Origin: Pseudomonas atagonensis
GTDB taxonomy: Bacteria > Pseudomonadota > Gammaproteobacteria > Pseudomonadales > Pseudomonadaceae
NCBI RefSeq assembly: GCF_011369485.1
Contig: NZ_VXCA01000018.1
Location: 62,001-126,000 of the forward strand
Direction of reading: 5' to 3'
DNA: 64,000 nt
The notes beneath the pieces were generated by a model. That model was not told the origin of the DNA. It saw only the letters and a program-made list of their open reading frames with translations, and searched no databases. The position numbers were made by a program, and so were the translations under genes. Below are positions 1-8,848 of this stretch, in pieces (positions within the stretch are counted from its first letter, which is position 1; every line of letters begins with the position of its first letter).

Positions 1-75
1 CCGTAACAAAAAAGGGGTGGGCATTGTACCTGTGTGGCGCCGGTTAATCGCGATTGCATTTGTACCGTGTGGCTT

Positions 76-549
76 TTAGCCGCGTACGGCGCGCTGTTCC
101 GGCTGTTTCAGACGCATGTGCAGCAATGGATAGGGCTGGCCCATGCCGTCTACTTCCGACCGCCCGATCACCTCGAACCCCTGCTTGAAGTAGAAACCCA
201 GGGCTTGCGGGTTTTGTTCGTTGACGTCCAGTTCATCGGCGTTCAGGTGCTGCATCGCGTAATTGAGCAGCTTCTTGCCTAGCCCCTGACCGCGATGCTC
301 GGGATCGATGAACAGCATTTCGATCTTGCCTGCCGCCACGCCGGCAAAACCGGTGATGCGTTGTTCGCGATCCTTGGTGCAGATCAGCATCACGGCATCC
401 AGATAGCGGGTCAGCACCAGGTTGCGCAGCAGTTCGATATAACTGTCCGGCAGAAAATCATGGGTCGCGCGAACCGAGGCCTCCCAGACCCGGGTCAGTT
501 CCTGGTAATCACTGAGTTTCGGTGTGTGGATGACCGAATGGTGACGCAT
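76..549 (-). CDS. GNAT family N-acetyltransferase (YjaB-like)
   Basis: Probable acetyl-CoA-dependent N-acetyltransferase; substrate unknown. The acetyl-CoA loop is visible as the string MLFIDPEHRGQGLGKKLL (R/Q-x-x-G-x-G/A type), followed by the typical C-terminal DVNEQNPQALGFY and GFEVIGRSEVDGMGQPYPLL stretches. These last two closely resemble E. coli YjaB. About 157 aa, a normal length for a single GNAT domain. I place the start at MRHHS (549), which has AGAGG upstream; an in-frame ATG at 570 would add seven residues (MTKRLSG) with no family support. The gene stands alone with rimO upstream in the same direction, but a repeat element and a hairpin terminator lie between them. Confidence 0.85.
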   Translation of the reverse strand: MRHHSVIHTPKLSDYQELTRVWEASVRATHDFLPDSYIELLRNLVLTRYLDAVMLICTKDREQRITGFAGVAAGKIEMLFIDPEHRGQGLGKKLLNYAMQHLNADELDVNEQNPQALGFYFKQGFEVIGRSEVDGMGQPYPLLHMRLKQPEQRAVRG

Positions 550-608
550 GCCCGATAGCCTCTTTGTCATTGATAAGGGGAGTCCTTCCCCTCACAAACG
601 ATAGCCGT

Positions 609-647
609 AAAAAAGCCCCGCATCTCGTAAAAAGAGCGGGGCTTTTT
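609..647. terminator. Intrinsic terminator, bidirectional
   Basis: The perfect arms GCCCCGC and GCGGGGC are flanked by A-runs on the left and T-runs on the right, so the hairpin can work in either direction. It separates the GNAT gene from the repeat element and from rimO, whose transcript runs towards it. Confidence 0.8.
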
Positions 648-697
648 GAATTTGTTACGGTGTCTGGCTGGATACATCTGTCGCCAGCAAGATCTCT

Positions 698-873
698 CCC
701 CCTCACCCCAACCCTCTCCCCCAAGGGGGCGAGGGGGAAGGGAGCTGATCTTCATGCTGTTCAAACCTGAGTTCAACCGGATAGCTCAGGTCGATGTACC
801 TCGAAAGAACAACACGGTCAGCTCCCTCTCCCTACGGGCGGTCCGACGTTTCGGGAGGGCTGGGGTGAGGGGC
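698..873. repeat. MITE-like palindromic intergenic repeat, copy A
   Basis: The element of about 176 bp starts with CCCTCACCCCAACCCTCTCCC and ends with its near-reverse complement (GGGCTGGGGTGAGGGG). Each end can also fold into its own small hairpin. It carries the internal motif CAGGTCGATGTA at 787-798. The same ends and internal motif recur at 31780-31958. No coding capacity is apparent. The right arm contains an extra GGCGGTCCGACGTTTCG at 837-853 that copy B lacks. It lies just downstream of rimO. Confidence 0.75.
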
Positions 874-887
874 TTTTGACGCTCAGA

Positions 888-2225
888 TCAGATCTGCTCA
901 GCCCACAGATCATATTCGTCAGCGTCAGTAACCTTGCACCAGACCTTGTCGCCCGGCTTCAGATTGCTGCCGTTGTCGATAAACACGTTGCCGTCGATTT
1001 CCGGGGCGTCGAAGAAGCAGCGGCCCACTGCGCCTTGCTCGTCAACTTCGTCCACCAGCACTTCGATTTCACGGCCGATGCGCATTTGCAGGCGTGCCGA
1101 GCTGATCGCTTGCTGGTGAGCCATGAAGCGCTCCCAACGATCCTGTTTGACGTCGTCCGGCACGACTTCCAGATCCAGGTCATTGGCAGGCGCGCCATCC
1201 ACAGGCGAGTACTGGAAGCAGCCGACGCGGTCGAGCTGCGCTTCGGTCAGCCAGTTCAGCAGGTACTGGAAGTCTTCTTCGGTTTCGCCCGGGAAGCCGA
1301 CGATGAAGGTCGAACGGATGATCAGATCCGGGCAGATTTCGCGCCAGTTCTTGATCCGCGCCAGGGTCTTGTCTTCGAACGCCGGGCGTTTCATCGACTT
1401 CAACACTTTCGGGCTGGCGTGCTGGAACGGGATGTCCAGGTACGGCAGGATTTTGCCGGCGGCCATCAACGGGATCAGTTCGTCAACGTGCGGGTACGGG
1501 TAAACGTAGTGCAGACGAACCCAGACTCCGAGGGTGCTGAGCGCTTCGCAGAGTTCGGTCATGCGGGTTTTCACCGGCGCGCCATTCCAGAAACCGGTGC
1601 GGTATTTCACGTCAACGCCGTAGGCGCTGGTGTCTTGCGAGATCACCAGCAGCTCTTTCACGCCGGATTTGACCAGACGCTGGGCTTCGTCGAGCACATC
1701 GCCAACCGGACGGCTGACCAGTTTGCCGCGCATCGACGGGATGATGCAGAAGGAGCAGCTGTGGTTGCAGCCTTCGGAAATCTTCAGGTAGGCGTAGTGG
1801 CGCGGAGTCAGCTTGATGCCTTGCGGCGGCACCAGGTCGATCAGCGGGTTGTGATCCTGACGCGGCGGCACGACTTCGTGCACAGCGTTGACCACTTGCT
1901 CGTACTGCTGCGGGCCGGTCACGGCCAGCACGCTCGGGTGCACGTCGCGGATGTTGCCTTCTTCCACGCCCATGCAACCGGTCACGATGACCTTGCCGTT
2001 TTCCTTGATCGCTTCGCCGATCACTTCCAAAGACTCAGCCTTGGCCGAGTCGATGAAACCGCAAGTGTTGACGACCACGACGTCGGCGTCTTGATAGGTG
2101 GACACCACGTCATAGCCTTCCATGCGCAGCTGGGTCAGGATGCGCTCGGAGTCGACCAGTGCTTTCGGGCAACCCAGAGATACAAAGCCAACCTTTGGAT
2201 TGGCCGGCGCAGGAGTGGTGGACAT
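888..2225 (-). CDS. rimO: Ribosomal protein S12 (Asp) methylthiotransferase RimO
   Basis: Radical-SAM enzyme that adds a methylthio group to the beta-carbon of a conserved aspartate of ribosomal protein S12. The 445 aa match the usual length. The N-terminal MTTase domain starts with [16 protein letters not shown], has later Cys residues in NTCGFI and GCMG, and binds the auxiliary Fe-S cluster. The radical-SAM CxxxCxxC motif is CNHSCSFC at about residues 154-161. The C-terminal segment (about 375-445) is the TRAM domain. Start ATG at 2225. The divergent neighbour is kup; rimO-kup adjacency is typical of Pseudomonas. Confidence 0.97.
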   Translation of the reverse strand: MSTTPAPANPKVGFVSLGCPKALVDSERILTQLRMEGYDVVSTYQDADVVVVNTCGFIDSAKAESLEVIGEAIKENGKVIVTGCMGVEEGNIRDVHPSVLAVTGPQQYEQVVNAVHEVVPPRQDHNPLIDLVPPQGIKLTPRHYAYLKISEGCNHSCSFCIIPSMRGKLVSRPVGDVLDEAQRLVKSGVKELLVISQDTSAYGVDVKYRTGFWNGAPVKTRMTELCEALSTLGVWVRLHYVYPYPHVDELIPLMAAGKILPYLDIPFQHASPKVLKSMKRPAFEDKTLARIKNWREICPDLIIRSTFIVGFPGETEEDFQYLLNWLTEAQLDRVGCFQYSPVDGAPANDLDLEVVPDDVKQDRWERFMAHQQAISSARLQMRIGREIEVLVDEVDEQGAVGRCFFDAPEIDGNVFIDNGSNLKPGDKVWCKVTDADEYDLWAEQI

Positions 2226-2515
2226 GTCTAACCTCGGTATTTTGTGACGCCGCTTTCCTGATGCGAAAAGCCGACGGATGGGCGCTTAGGGCGCGCCTCT
2301 GATCAAAAAGTGCGCAATTCTAGCGGCGAGCAACGCACTTGACCAGCTTTATGCAGGGAAATACGACGAGTGCTGCGCTATGCTTCGCGCCGTTGCGCTT
2401 TACTGAATTTTTACAGTCAAGAAAACGTCTGTAACAACGGGTAAAACAGCGCATGCTGCACCACAAAGCATAGTGCTTCATTCAAAGAAGCCGGTTCGAG
2501 AATCAGGAGTGTTGG
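2226..2515. promoter_or_regulatory. Divergent rimO/kup intergenic region
   Basis: These 290 bp must hold both promoters. A TTGACC hexamer at 2339-2344 could be a -35 box for kup, but the matching -10 is weak, so this is only suggestive. I see no recognisable riboswitch or repeat. Confidence 0.35.
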
Positions 2516-4417
2516 ATGGGTCAGGCAAGTAGTCATGCGGCGGGCGCCGAGGGTTCGGCCACCAAGCCGCTGAGCATGCTGGTCGCGGCAGTCGGGGTAG
2601 TTTACGGCGACATCGGCACGAGCCCGTTGTACACCCTCAAAGAAGTGTTTTCCGGCGGTTACGGCGTACCGGTCAACCACGACGGGGTGCTGGGCATTCT
2701 GTCGTTGATCTTCTGGTCGCTGATCTGGGTCGTGTCGATCAAATACATGATGTTCGTGCTGCGTGCCGACAACCAAGGCGAGGGCGGCATCATGGCGCTC
2801 ACCGCACTGGCACGGCGGGCGGCGGGGCAGCGCAGGAAACTGCGTTCGTTGCTGGTGGTTTGCGGACTCATCGGCGCGGCGCTGTTCTACGGCGACAGTA
2901 TGATCACCCCGGCGATTTCCGTGCTGTCGGCGATAGAAGGTCTGGGGCTGGCGTTTGATGGCATCGACCACTGGGTCGTGCCGCTGTCGCTGGTGGTGCT
3001 GGTCGGACTGTTCCTGATCCAGCGTCACGGTACGGCGCGGATCGGCATCCTCTTCGGGCCGATCATGGTCACCTGGTTCCTCGTTCTCGGCGCCCTCGGT
3101 GTGTATGGCATCAGCCATACCCCGGAAGTGCTGCATGCGATGAACCCGGCATGGGCCGTGCGTTTCTTCACCGTGCATCCGGGCATGGGCGTGGCGATCC
3201 TCGGCGCCGTGGTGCTGGCGCTGACCGGTGCCGAAGCGCTGTACGCCGACATGGGCCACTTTGGTCGCAAGCCGATTGCCCGTGCATGGTTCATTCTGGT
3301 TTTGCCGGCGCTGGTGCTGAATTATTTCGGTCAAGGCGCTTTGCTGCTGGACAACCCGGAAGCGGCGCGTAACCCGTTCTATCTACTGGCTCCGAGCTGG
3401 GCGCTGATTCCGCTGGTCGGTCTGTCGACTCTGGCGACAGTGATTGCCTCGCAAGCGGTCATCTCCGGCGCGTTCTCCCTGACTCGTCAGGCGATTCAGC
3501 TTGGTTACATTCCGCGCATGTACATCCAGCACACGTCCAGCGACGAGCAGGGTCAGATTTACATTGGCGCGGTGAACTGGGCGCTGATGGTCGGCGTTGT
3601 CTTGTTGGTGCTGGGCTTCGAATCCTCCGGCGCACTGGCCTCGGCCTACGGCGTGGCGGTGACCGGCACCATGCTGATGACCACCATTCTGGTGTCGGCG
3701 GTCATGCTGCTGCTGTGGAAATGGCCGCCTATCCTCGCGGTTCCGGTGCTGCTCGGCTTCCTGCTGGTGGACGGCCTGTACTTCGCCGCCAACGTGCCGA
3801 AAATCGTCCAGGGCGGCGCATTCCCGGTCATCGCCGGTATTGCCCTGTTCGTGCTGATGACCACCTGGAAGCGCGGCAAGCAACTGCTGGTCGAGCGCCT
3901 CGACGAAGGTGCGTTGCCGCTGCCGATCTTCATCGGCAGCATCCGCGTGCAACCGCCGCATCGGGTGCAGGGCACCGCCGTGTTCCTCACCGCGCGCTCC
4001 GACGCCGTGCCGCACGCGCTGTTGCACAACCTGCTGCACAACCAGGTGCTGCACGAACAAGTCGTATTGCTGACGGTGGTCTACGAAGACATCCCGCGCG
4101 TCCCGCCATCGCGCCGCTTCGAAGTCGAAGCCCACGGCGAAGGCTTCTTCCGGGTGATCCTGCACTTCGGCTTCACCGACGAACCGGACGTGCCGCAAGC
4201 ACTGAAGCTGTGCCATCTGGACGACCTCGACTTCAGCCCGATGCGTACGACTTACTTCCTCAGCCGCGAAACAGTCATCGCCTCGAAACTTGAAGGCATG
4301 GCCCGTTGGCGTGAGGCGCTGTTTGCGTTCATGTTGAAGAACGCCAACGGGAACCTGCGGTTCTTCAATCTGCCGCTGAACCGGGTGATTGAGTTGGGGA
4401 CGCAGGTGGAGATGTAA
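2516..4417 (+). CDS. kup: Low-affinity potassium transport system protein Kup
   Basis: Inner-membrane K+/H+ symporter of the KUP/HAK/KT family. The 633 aa are family-typical. The N-terminal signature [17 protein letters not shown] is intact at about residues 29-45. It is followed by roughly 12 hydrophobic segments up to residue ~450, then a soluble C-terminal domain of about 180 residues. Key stretches [14 protein letters not shown] and [15 protein letters not shown] are present. ATG at 2516 is preceded by an AGGAG-like site (ATCAGGAGTG). A strong terminator follows 12 bp after the stop. Confidence 0.96.
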   Translation: MGQASSHAAGAEGSATKPLSMLVAAVGVVYGDIGTSPLYTLKEVFSGGYGVPVNHDGVLGILSLIFWSLIWVVSIKYMMFVLRADNQGEGGIMALTALARRAAGQRRKLRSLLVVCGLIGAALFYGDSMITPAISVLSAIEGLGLAFDGIDHWVVPLSLVVLVGLFLIQRHGTARIGILFGPIMVTWFLVLGALGVYGISHTPEVLHAMNPAWAVRFFTVHPGMGVAILGAVVLALTGAEALYADMGHFGRKPIARAWFILVLPALVLNYFGQGALLLDNPEAARNPFYLLAPSWALIPLVGLSTLATVIASQAVISGAFSLTRQAIQLGYIPRMYIQHTSSDEQGQIYIGAVNWALMVGVVLLVLGFESSGALASAYGVAVTGTMLMTTILVSAVMLLLWKWPPILAVPVLLGFLLVDGLYFAANVPKIVQGGAFPVIAGIALFVLMTTWKRGKQLLVERLDEGALPLPIFIGSIRVQPPHRVQGTAVFLTARSDAVPHALLHNLLHNQVLHEQVVLLTVVYEDIPRVPPSRRFEVEAHGEGFFRVILHFGFTDEPDVPQALKLCHLDDLDFSPMRTTYFLSRETVIASKLEGMARWREALFAFMLKNANGNLRFFNLPLNRVIELGTQVEM

Positions 4418-4429
4418 ACCGGCGTCATC

Positions 4430-4468
4430 AAAAGCCCCCATCAGCCTTGTGGCTGGCGGGGGCTTTTT
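4430..4468. terminator. Intrinsic terminator after kup (bidirectional)
   Basis: The hairpin pairs AAAAGCCCCCATCAGCC with GGCTGGCGGGGGCTTTTT across a TTGT loop. It ends the kup transcript and, from the other side, the DUF3077 transcript. Confidence 0.85.
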
Positions 4469-4481
4469 CGTTTTTGTGCCG

Positions 4482-4808
4482 TTACATGCTTTCGGGCAAC
4501 TCTGCTTCAGACTCGGTTTTCGTTCTCGCGGGTCGCGGCATCAGGGCCTTCATCACGTCGTCGACCAAAGCCTTGCCGATTATCGTCAGGTAATGCGCGG
4601 CCCAGGCGTGGCGGTCGCTTTCCTTGTCGTAGGCGGCGTCCTCGGCGAAGGATTTGGCGAGGAACAACAGGTCTGAAGCCTGGGACAGTGCTTCGACGAT
4701 GGGGACGCCGGAGCGAACGTTGAGTAACGCCTGATCCGAGCTGTAGAGGAAAGAGGTGAAGCCGATGGTTGTGAGGTCTGCGGGGGACAGCGATTTCGTT
4801 TCGGTCAT
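4482..4808 (-). CDS. DUF3077 domain-containing protein
   Basis: Small 108-aa acidic, probably cytosolic protein of unknown function. Its sequence (FLYSSDQALLNVRSGVPIVE, then a helical LSQASDLLFLAK segment) matches the DUF3077 family, which is abundant and multicopy in fluorescent pseudomonads. There is no signal peptide or membrane segment. ATG at 4808 is preceded by AAGGAG seven bases upstream. That ribosome-binding site lies within a perfect 9-nt complement to a sequence further upstream, so translation may be controlled by the leader RNA described separately. Function cannot be inferred from sequence. Confidence 0.8.
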   Translation of the reverse strand: MTETKSLSPADLTTIGFTSFLYSSDQALLNVRSGVPIVEALSQASDLLFLAKSFAEDAAYDKESDRHAWAAHYLTIIGKALVDDVMKALMPRPARTKTESEAELPESM

Positions 4809-5041
4809 GGTGCTACTCCTTGGTTCGAGGAGCTGCGACTTCCGTTACCACACGAAAGGGAGGCAGCTGTACGCAGGGTGGTAAACCGGGAACCAAGGAA
4901 ACCGGCACGCCCGAAGGCGTCCCACGCACAGCTGCCATAACTCGAAATCACAGACATGAAAGTGCCTGTGATTGAGATGAGGGCGCTGTTGCGCTGGTTT
5001 ATCCGGGTTACCACGCCCGATCGCTGAAAGGGTCAGCGACG
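4809..5041 (-). ncRNA. Candidate structured 5' leader RNA of the DUF3077 gene
   Basis: Read on the minus strand, this leader carries several nested complements. TCGCTGA/TCAGCGA forms a hairpin at 5021-5039. ATCACAG/CTGTGAT forms one at 4947-4972, and ACGCC/GGCGT with a CGAA loop sits at 4907-4920. A long-range perfect 9-bp helix joins 4928-4936 with 4862-4870. A perfect 9-bp helix joins 4890-4898 with 4818-4826, covering part of the Shine-Dalgarno sequence. The segment at 4878-4889 can also pair with 5003-5014 (11 of 12), which suggests alternative folds. I do not recognise a named riboswitch class. Small minus-strand reading frames overlap the region, but the density of complementary segments favours RNA. 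Confidence 0.55.
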
Positions 5042-5262
5042 TCCAGAGAGTATCCCGTCGAAAAACAGCGCAATAGGGCGGCAAAGTGCCCAAACACGAG
5101 ATTAGGAGTTTGCCTACAAGGTATGCGGACGTCATCTGATATTGCGACACCGGTCGGCGGAACTAAGGTGAAGAGCAATTTCAGGGACAGTGGATTTTGT
5201 GTGGGCGCCACAGAAAGTGAGGCCGAATAAAGGGCTTGACGATCAGATATTCTGAATGAGAC

Positions 5263-5294
5263 AAGTGTCCACGTTTTATGGAATGTGGACACTT
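5263..5294 (+). promoter_or_regulatory. Perfect inverted repeat, likely operator of the HTH-NTase-PP2C operon
   Basis: AAGTGTCCAC (5263-5272) and GTGGACACTT (5285-5294) are perfect 10-bp inverted arms around a 12-bp AT-rich spacer. The site is 16 bp upstream of the chosen ATG of the winged-helix gene, next to its GGGGG ribosome-binding site. A TTGACG hexamer lies upstream at 5236-5241. The position suits an autoregulatory operator; an RNA hairpin is the alternative reading. Confidence 0.6.
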
Positions 5295-5310
5295 GGGGGT
5301 TTTAGGCTTC

Positions 5311-6078
5311 ATGAAGAGTCAAGACATTTTACTTTTGTTCAAGATGGCCAGCCTTCACGCTCAGGAGGAAAACCTCCTTGGTGTAATGGAGTCAGAGTCG
5401 AATTCGAACAGGGTTGAGGAGCTGTTGAAGCCCTATGTGGTCAGCCAAATGACCGCAGGTGGGCGGGTGGGGCAGCCATTGGTCACCTACTCCACTGACG
5501 GTGAAGATACTGTATTCAGTCGACAGGACTTCGATTCGCCCCTGGACGATGAGGCGGGGTGGGAAGGGTGGTCGGAGCCGGTAGCTGTCCCGCCGCTGGC
5601 AAGCTGGAGTGAAGCCTACTCGTTGCGTGCGTTGTCTGCCGCTCTCGGGCTAAGCAAAAGCGAGGTATCAAATTCCCTCGCCAGATGTCGTGAGTCCGGC
5701 CTGCTCACCAATGACTATGAGACAGGGCTGGCGAAAGTTAATCGGCGGCAGCTACTAAGCATCACTGAGCACGCTCTGAAGTACTTTTTCCCTGTAAAAC
5801 CCGGCGCAATGGTTCGCGGTATCCCGACGGGTTTCGCAGCACCGGCACTGTCCAAAAGCATCAAAAGTGCTGGTGGACTGATTCCGGTCTGGCCAGATGC
5901 ACTTGGAACGGAGCGTGGTCAGGCAATAGAGCCGCTCTACAAGACAGTGCCGGAAGCCGTGAAGAAGGACAGGATTCTTTACCACTATCTTGCGCTTGCT
6001 GATGCGATCCGCCTTGGAGGCCCGCGAGAGTGCGGTGTCGCGGTCAACATTCTAAAAGCAGGGATGGGACTGAAATAA
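5311..6078 (+). CDS. Winged helix-turn-helix protein, putative regulator/antitoxin of the operon
   Basis: A 255-aa protein with a central winged-helix-like segment (YSLRALSAALGLSKSEVSNS, about residues 103-122, then ARCRESGLL). The C-terminal region contains PVWPDALGTERGQAIEPLY and ends in an ALADAIRLGGPRE helix. This C-terminal pattern is familiar from regulators encoded beside nucleotidyltransferases. I chose ATG 5311 (MKSQD) because it has a GGGGG site upstream and leaves the palindrome outside the gene; an earlier ATG at 5278 would start inside the palindrome. It ends one base before the next start (6080), so the two genes are probably translationally coupled. By eye the gene is less GC-rich than its neighbours. 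Role as antitoxin/repressor is inferred from gene order. Confidence 0.7.
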   Translation: MKSQDILLLFKMASLHAQEENLLGVMESESNSNRVEELLKPYVVSQMTAGGRVGQPLVTYSTDGEDTVFSRQDFDSPLDDEAGWEGWSEPVAVPPLASWSEAYSLRALSAALGLSKSEVSNSLARCRESGLLTNDYETGLAKVNRRQLLSITEHALKYFFPVKPGAMVRGIPTGFAAPALSKSIKSAGGLIPVWPDALGTERGQAIEPLYKTVPEAVKKDRILYHYLALADAIRLGGPRECGVAVNILKAGMGLK

Positions 6079-6079
6079 C

Positions 6080-6778
6080 ATGTCATCAAACGCTTATCAC
6101 AACTACGAGCTTATAGAGTTTGTTGCCGAAGGCTTGGGAGAGGCGTTTCTCGCGGAGGTCGCGTTTGTCGGAGGTTGCACCACAGCCATGCTGGTAACAG
6201 ATGCTGTTGTGCTGGACGACATTCGTTTCACCGATGACGTTGATCTGGTGATCGAGCTGGCAGGTATTAGCGCCTGGCAGCAGCTTACCGAACGGTTGTC
6301 GGCCAGGAATTTCAAGATTACCGGCGAGGATGAAGTCAACTGTCGTTTCCGCTTCAACGATATCGTCGTTGACGTGATGCCTTCTGATCCCGAAGTTCTT
6401 GGATATGCCAACCGCTGGTTTGTAGAGGGGTTGGCACGGGCTGATAAATTTACGTTGCCCAGCGGTACCGTCATCCAGATATTCAAACCGACCTATTTTC
6501 TCGCGACAAAACTGGAAGCCTTCAGCGGTCGGGGTGGTGGCGATCCATACCATAAAGATGTCGAAGACATCATTATCTTGATTGATGGACGTCCAGAGCT
6601 TTTAGAAGAGGTTCGGCAAGCGGAGTCCGAGCTCAAGGAGTTCATCACGACTGGGGTTCGAGCACTCAGGGGGCTCGCTGGCATCGACTATGTGATTGAA
6701 AGCTCGGGTTCGGTACAGGCCAATCCAGGAAGAGGGCAAATCATTCATAGGCGCATGAAAGAACTGGGCAGCGCATGA
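6080..6778 (+). CDS. AbiEii-like nucleotidyltransferase (putative toxin-type NTase)
   Basis: A 232-aa protein with the minimal DNA polymerase-beta fold signature: GGCTTA at residues 31-36, a D53-x-D55 metal-binding pair in DDVDLVIE, and a third acidic residue at D98 in IVVDVMPSD. A later ATKLEAF segment (K144) and the D155...D160/D163 cluster resemble motifs III-IV of AbiEii/MenT toxins. In that family the enzyme transfers nucleotides to targets such as tRNA ends, but the substrate here is unknown. It is coupled to the upstream winged-helix gene and overlaps the downstream phosphatase gene by four bases (ATGA), so the three proteins are probably made in fixed ratio. The catalytic residues look intact. 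Confidence 0.75.
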   Translation: MSSNAYHNYELIEFVAEGLGEAFLAEVAFVGGCTTAMLVTDAVVLDDIRFTDDVDLVIELAGISAWQQLTERLSARNFKITGEDEVNCRFRFNDIVVDVMPSDPEVLGYANRWFVEGLARADKFTLPSGTVIQIFKPTYFLATKLEAFSGRGGGDPYHKDVEDIIILIDGRPELLEEVRQAESELKEFITTGVRALRGLAGIDYVIESSGSVQANPGRGQIIHRRMKELGSA

Positions 6779-7446
6779 AATACCACACCAGATCGGTAAC
6801 AGGGCGAGCCAGGAAAACCAATCATGACTTTGCTGGAGCGCTTTTTGATGGAGAGAGCGGCGTATTTGTTATCACAGACGGTACTTCGAGGATTGGCAGT
6901 GGCCAGTTGGCTGAATCCTTTGTGAAAAGTGTTTTAGCGGTCTGGTCAAAACACTTTGATCAGGGCCTCGATATCACTGAGTACGGAGCGGTTGAACAGG
7001 TACTGGTTTCTATGCTGGCCGACCTCCATCCCGTCTTGTTTGCAAGCCAGACAGGCGCCGCTTGTTATGTGGTGGGTGTCGCTGCTCATGGCAAACTCAC
7101 GCTTGCGTATGAGGGTGATTGTTCGTGCGGTGTTGTGACGTCGGCAGGCGCGATCGAATGGATGACGTCGCCGCACTGTAAAGCCAATTGGAGGCGTGAC
7201 CTTTCCCACTTCGAGCTGGCGCAGGATCCGGCTCGGCACCGGGTGACTCGATGTTTGAAGGCGAGTCGCGCGCCGAACCCTGATTTTGTTTTTCATCCAT
7301 TAGCGTTAAGTGAGCGACTGGTGTTTGCAACCGATGGCTTTTGGGCGGAGCTAACCGAGTCGCAGCAAAGCAGCTTGTTAGCATCGCCGGATGGCAGCTG
7401 TATCGATGTTGAAGATGACATCACATGGATAGATGTTCAGTTCTAG
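6775..7446 (+). CDS. PP2C-family protein phosphatase
   Basis: A 223-aa single-domain PPM/PP2C-type metal-dependent Ser/Thr phosphatase. Recognisable motifs, in order, are N16-H-D18 near the start, the metal-binding D35-G36 in FVITDGTS, GDCSCG at about 114-119 (in place of the usual GDSR), LVFATDGFW at about 181-189, and DDITWIDV near the C-terminus (equivalent to the family's DNxT). The protein is shorter than most bacterial PP2Cs but appears complete. Being third in the HTH-NTase operon with a 4-bp overlap, it probably acts on a partner or target of that system. No kinase gene is adjacent. A strong terminator follows. Confidence 0.72.
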   Translation: MKYHTRSVTGRARKTNHDFAGALFDGESGVFVITDGTSRIGSGQLAESFVKSVLAVWSKHFDQGLDITEYGAVEQVLVSMLADLHPVLFASQTGAACYVVGVAAHGKLTLAYEGDCSCGVVTSAGAIEWMTSPHCKANWRRDLSHFELAQDPARHRVTRCLKASRAPNPDFVFHPLALSERLVFATDGFWAELTESQQSSLLASPDGSCIDVEDDITWIDVQF

Positions 7447-7497
7447 TCCTGGCATCGATACAAGGTTTGACTGGCAGGAAGTGCTTCAAGTTTGCGT

Positions 7498-7535
7498 AAA
7501 AAAGCCCCCGCAACCCTAAGGTTGCGGGGGCTTTT
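7498..7535. terminator. Bidirectional intrinsic terminator between convergent operons
   Basis: The perfect 12-bp stem GCCCCCGCAACC/GGTTGCGGGGGC has a CTAA loop and is flanked by A6 and T4. It serves the PP2C operon on the plus strand and the acvB-like gene on the minus strand. Confidence 0.88.
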
Positions 7536-7552
7536 CGTTGGTGCGCTTCAGA

Positions 7553-8848
7553 TCACTCTTCCGCCACCTGCGCCGTGTTCTGGCGCTTCTCGATCAAATC
7601 CACCAGACGCTTGGCCAGCGCCGGGTAGTTCTCATCGAAGTGATGACCACCCGGCAGTTTCACTGCCTCACCCACCGCAGTCTTGTCGGTGCAGCCGCTT
7701 TCATCTGTCTCTTCTTCACCGTAGATGCACACGACCTTGGCCGGTGGCAGCTTGGCCATCTCAGGCCCGGTGGCGGCTTCTTTGCCGGCGTTACCCAGCC
7801 AGCCTTCGACTTCGATTTCGAAGCTGCCGGTGCGGGCGAAGGCCAGCAGGATGATTGCGTCGACGCGTTGCTGCTCGGTATCCGGCAGGCGGTTGTAGAT
7901 GGCTGGCAGAACGTCGGCACCGAAGGAGTAACCGGTGAGGATGAAGCGTTTGGTGCCCCATTTCTGCCGGTAATGCTGCATCAGTTCGGTCAGGTCCAGC
8001 GCGCTCTGCTCCGGGCTCTTGTGCTGCCAGTAGTAGCGCAGGGTGTCGATGCCGACGACCGGATAGCCGATTTTGGCCATTTCACCGGCCACGTCGCGGT
8101 CGAGGTCGCGCCAGCCGCCGTCACCGGAGAGGAACAGGGTCACGGTGTCTTTGGCTTGGCCGGCCGGGACTTCAACCACCGGGATCGCCAGACCGCCGTT
8201 GGCCTTGTCGCCGCCGACGAGGATTTTGCGCAGTTCGTTGTTCAGCACCTGCGGCAGATTGATGTCGTAGTCGCTGATGCTGGTTTCGGCGTTCGGTTGA
8301 TCGCGCACGAAACCTGCGCTGGCGTCGTCCGGGTTGTCGTTCCACGCCACCAGCCAATGGCCGTGGGCGGCAGATTTTGGCAGCAGGTGCGTGCAGCCAC
8401 CCTTTTCCAGCGCCAGGTCGACGGAAACGGCCTGGGCCTTGTCGTCTTTCTGTTCCGACAACCAGCGCCACGCCAACACGGCGCCCGGGCCGATGCCGCT
8501 GACCAGAGTGGCCGGGCCGTTCAGTTCACGCAGGCCCGATTGCAGCGCGCGGCTTTGCAGCAGGCAGTCCTTGGGCAGGATCACCTGAACGATCTGCGCC
8601 GAAGCGCTGCGGCTCAGGGTGGTCAGTTGTTTTTCACTGAGTTTTTGATCGTCGTTGACCGCGATCAGCACCTGAGCCTTGGCCTTGGTGCCGGGAATGA
8701 TGCGGGTCATGGCCGCGCCGTCAGCGGGGTTGAGCTGTTCGACGGTCGGTTCCGGTGCCGGGCGTTTGAGGTACCAGTAACCGCCGCCGGCAATCACGGC
8801 CAGCACGATCAGTGCGGCCAGGATGTACTTCAGGGAGCGTTGAATCAT
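7553..8848 (-). CDS. AcvB/VirJ-family lysyl/alanyl-phosphatidylglycerol hydrolase
   Basis: A 431-aa predicted periplasmic, membrane-anchored alpha/beta hydrolase. An N-terminal hydrophobic anchor (YILAALIVLAVIAGGGYWYL) is followed by a VirJ domain containing the nucleophile elbow GYSFGAD and the strand TLFLSGDGGWRDLD. AcvB/VirJ proteins hydrolyse aminoacylated phosphatidylglycerol, reversing MprF. Here the gene directly follows mprF: its ATG overlaps the mprF stop by one base (TGATG), giving a synthesis/turnover pair in one operon. The length and motifs argue for a full, active enzyme. Confidence 0.88.
   Translation of the reverse strand: MIQRSLKYILAALIVLAVIAGGGYWYLKRPAPEPTVEQLNPADGAAMTRIIPGTKAKAQVLIAVNDDQKLSEKQLTTLSRSASAQIVQVILPKDCLLQSRALQSGLRELNGPATLVSGIGPGAVLAWRWLSEQKDDKAQAVSVDLALEKGGCTHLLPKSAAHGHWLVAWNDNPDDASAGFVRDQPNAETSISDYDINLPQVLNNELRKILVGGDKANGGLAIPVVEVPAGQAKDTVTLFLSGDGGWRDLDRDVAGEMAKIGYPVVGIDTLRYYWQHKSPEQSALDLTELMQHYRQKWGTKRFILTGYSFGADVLPAIYNRLPDTEQQRVDAIILLAFARTGSFEIEVEGWLGNAGKEAATGPEMAKLPPAKVVCIYGEEETDESGCTDKTAVGEAVKLPGGHHFDENYPALAKRLVDLIEKRQNTAQVAEE

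Noticed and set aside
876..2231. Long open frame on the plus strand over rimO (451 codons)
   Set aside because: It lies antisense to rimO, which is a clear family match; the frame is an artefact of GC-rich codon usage.
4805..5292. Short minus-strand reading frames in the DUF3077 leader
   Set aside because: They overlap each other in different frames and show no family resemblance; the dense complementary segments fit an RNA better. A coding role is not fully excluded.
4430..7535. Possible mobile island bounded by the two similar terminators
   Set aside because: No integrase, no direct repeats and no tRNA edge were found; terminator similarity alone is not evidence of an insertion site.
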